64,000 nt of DNA, taken from positions 558,001-622,000 of the forward strand of contig NZ_JAJADQ010000002.1 of NCBI RefSeq assembly GCF_020447315.1, written 5' to 3'. The position numbers and the translations under genes are program-made. This DNA is from Hymenobacter nitidus. Its GTDB lineage: Bacteria > Bacteroidota > Bacteroidia > Cytophagales > Hymenobacteraceae. The notes beneath the pieces were generated by a model. It had not been told where the DNA came from and ran no database searches. It saw only the letters and a program-made list of their open reading frames with translations. Below are positions 62,509 through 64,000 of the stretch, one piece after another (within the stretch, counting starts at the first letter, position 1; each line of letters starts with the position of its first letter).

Positions 62509-64000
62509 CTACGCCCCCACCGGCTCTTCCACCAGCTCTTTTTCCACCCATCTTCCGTCTTCGCGCATAAGCTCGATGAGCTGGTCGACGGCCTGTTCTT
62601 CGGGTACGGACTTCTTGATGACTTCCTGGCCGCGGTAGAGGGCAATTTTGCCCTTGCCCACGCCCACGTAGCCGTAGTCGGCGTCGGCCATTTCGCCGGG
62701 CCCGTTCACGATGCAGCCCATGATGCCGATTTTGACGCCCTTCAAATGGTCGGTGCGCTTGCGGATCATGGCGGTGGTTTCCTGCAAGTCAAACAGGGTG
62801 CGGCCGCAGCTGGGGCAGCTGATGTACTCGGTCTTGGACATGCGGGTGCGGGCCGCCTGCAGAATGCCGAAGCTGAGCTGGTTGAGCTGGTCCAACGTCG
62901 TGAGCCAATGCTCTTTCGGACGCTCGGGCAGCAGTTCGGTGCTCAGCACCACCCCGTCGCCGAGGCCATCGAGCAGCAGGCCACCCACATCGGTGGCGGC
63001 GTAGAGCTGGGTTTGCTCGGGCGTCAGCGCGGGGTACTGGCGGTTGATGATAACCGGGTTGGTGATGCCGTGGGCCAGCAGCTCGAAAAACGCCCGGCGG
63101 ATTTCGGGCATGGCGTGGGCATTGTCGGTGTAGAGAATAACGACGGCCGTGGCATCCTGACGCAGCTGGTCGAGGGCCGGGGCGGTGAGGGAAGCCAGGT
63201 TGTGGAACACGAAGTTCAGCTCGGGGTGCCGGGCGCCAGACGCGGCGTATTCAGCCTGGGTAAGCACCGGAAAATGGTCGGCGCGGGTGCCAGCATCGAG
63301 CCAGGCCGAGTAGTCCACCACTTCCTTCAGGCCGTTGGGCAGCATAAAGGGCACCGGGCGCTGGCCGCTGTAGAGGTAGTCGGCGCCCAGGTCGTTCATC
63401 TGAAACTTGTCGAGAAAGGCTGAATATAAGTGGCCCACGGCGCGCAGATCGGCATATTCCACCGACGAGAGGCGCGAAATATCCACCATCACCCGGGGCA
63501 CGTTCTGCCCGCCCAGGTTCAGCACCTCGCGCGTGATGCGGCGGTGGTACTGGAACGGGTCGATGGGCACTTCCGGGGCTTCGGCAATAGGCTGTGCCGC
63601 GGCGGCGCGGGTGGTGTAGCGGTCAATCAGGGCTTTGGCGACGGGCGCTTCGGCCTCGGGAGCCTCGGTGAGACTTACGCGCACGGTGTCGCCGAGGCCG
63701 TCTTCGAGCAGCGTGCCGATGCCCACGGCACTTTTGATGCGGCCGTCTTCGGCCTCGCCGGCTTCGGTCACGCCCAGGTGCAGCGGGTAGGGCTGCAGGC
63801 CTTCCTCATCGAGCTTCTGGACCAGCAACCGGTAGGCCTGCACCATCACCTGGGTGTTGGAGGCCTTCATGCTGAGCACCACGTCGTAGTAGTTTTCCTC
63901 CTCGCAGAGGCGCAGAAACTCCAGGGCCGACTCCACCATGCCCAACGGAGTATCCCCGTAGCGGCTCAGAATCCGGTCGGACAGGGAGCCGTGGTTGGTG
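62509..64000 (-). CDS. ispG: 4-hydroxy-3-methylbut-2-enyl diphosphate synthase, C-terminal part
   Basis: The gene runs off the right edge; about 496 residues are seen, starting TNHGSLSDRILSRYG before an internal Met. The product is IspG/GcpE of the MEP isoprenoid pathway, in the long form with a large insert (about 250 residues) between the barrel and the iron-sulfur domain, as in plants and Bacteroidota. The Fe-S cysteines are in SCPSCGRTLFDLQETT and IMGCIVNGPGEMADADYG, near the C-terminal end. It reduces MEcPP to HMBPP. The stop is at 62509. A MEP-route isoprenoid supply fits the CrtA-like gene elsewhere in the window. Confidence 0.95.
   Translation of the reverse strand, partial: TNHGSLSDRILSRYGDTPLGMVESALEFLRLCEEENYYDVVLSMKASNTQVMVQAYRLLVQKLDEEGLQPYPLHLGVTEAGEAEDGRIKSAVGIGTLLEDGLGDTVRVSLTEAPEAEAPVAKALIDRYTTRAAAAQPIAEAPEVPIDPFQYHRRITREVLNLGGQNVPRVMVDISRLSSVEYADLRAVGHLYSAFLDKFQMNDLGADYLYSGQRPVPFMLPNGLKEVVDYSAWLDAGTRADHFPVLTQAEYAASGARHPELNFVFHNLASLTAPALDQLRQDATAVVILYTDNAHAMPEIRRAFFELLAHGITNPVIINRQYPALTPEQTQLYAATDVGGLLLDGLGDGVVLSTELLPERPKEHWLTTLDQLNQLSFGILQAARTRMSKTEYISCPSCGRTLFDLQETTAMIRKRTDHLKGVKIGIMGCIVNGPGEMADADYGYVGVGKGKIALYRGQEVIKKSVPEEQAVDQLIELMREDGRWVEKELVEEPVGA

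Overview
The window looks like chromosome from a GC-rich member of the Bacteroidota, most likely Hymenobacter or a close relative in the Cytophagales. The supports are: a secreted metalloprotease with a type IX secretion C-terminal domain; a fused two-domain branched-chain 2-oxoacid dehydrogenase E1; a lipidated TamA-like barrel (TamL type); IspG in the long form; several periplasmic TonB-domain and DUF-type lipoproteins; TAnnTTTG-type -7 promoter boxes; and weak Shine-Dalgarno sites with several TTG starts. I saw no rRNA, tRNA, CRISPR array, phage or transposase gene.

Layout. 1-11 kb: start of a TrmH-type RNA methyltransferase diverging from tamL, the dehydrogenase E1 fusion, hemF with a PAP2 phosphatase, a DUF2233 protein, riboflavin synthase, a WcaJ-type sugar transferase, pcm. 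11-24 kb: T9SS metalloprotease, acyl-CoA thioesterase, a Pro/Ala-rich protein with a possible psi-like domain, a TlpA-like thioredoxin lipoprotein, gatB, a GerW-family protein, two periplasmic proteins, alaS. 24-35 kb: a MerR regulator, dprA, a class IV aminotransferase, thyA, small secreted proteins, an RND/MMPL exporter, an aldo/keto reductase. 35-41.5 kb: an ethanolamine module (permease, eutB, eutC) with three unrelated genes between eutB and eutC. 41.5-53 kb: small accessory genes, a UPF1-like helicase, slyD, an AcpH-like esterase, a PPOX-family protein, a CrtA-like monooxygenase, an azoreductase. 53-64 kb: leuS, an oxidoreductase and Rrf2 regulator sharing inverted-repeat operators, small enzymes, a low-GC trio of overlapping genes that includes a CdiI-like immunity protein, and the larger part of ispG.

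How it works together. Most genes are single housekeeping functions. The ethanolamine module would import ethanolamine and split it by the B12-dependent EutBC lyase without microcompartment genes nearby. The Rrf2 gene and the oxidoreductase behind it carry matching TGTAAC/GTTACA palindromes in their promoters, which points to a small autoregulated regulon. Intergenic spaces are filled with at least five families of palindromic repeats. One pair of about 35-bp inverted copies encloses a single TonB-domain gene like a cassette. Low-GC islands (about 27.0, 28.8, 44.7, 48.8 and 61.4-62.4 kb) mark the accessory genes. I found no convincing new multi-gene system. The best candidates for follow-up are the low-GC immunity-like trio, the Rrf2 regulon, the repeat-bounded cassette and the psi-like protein.
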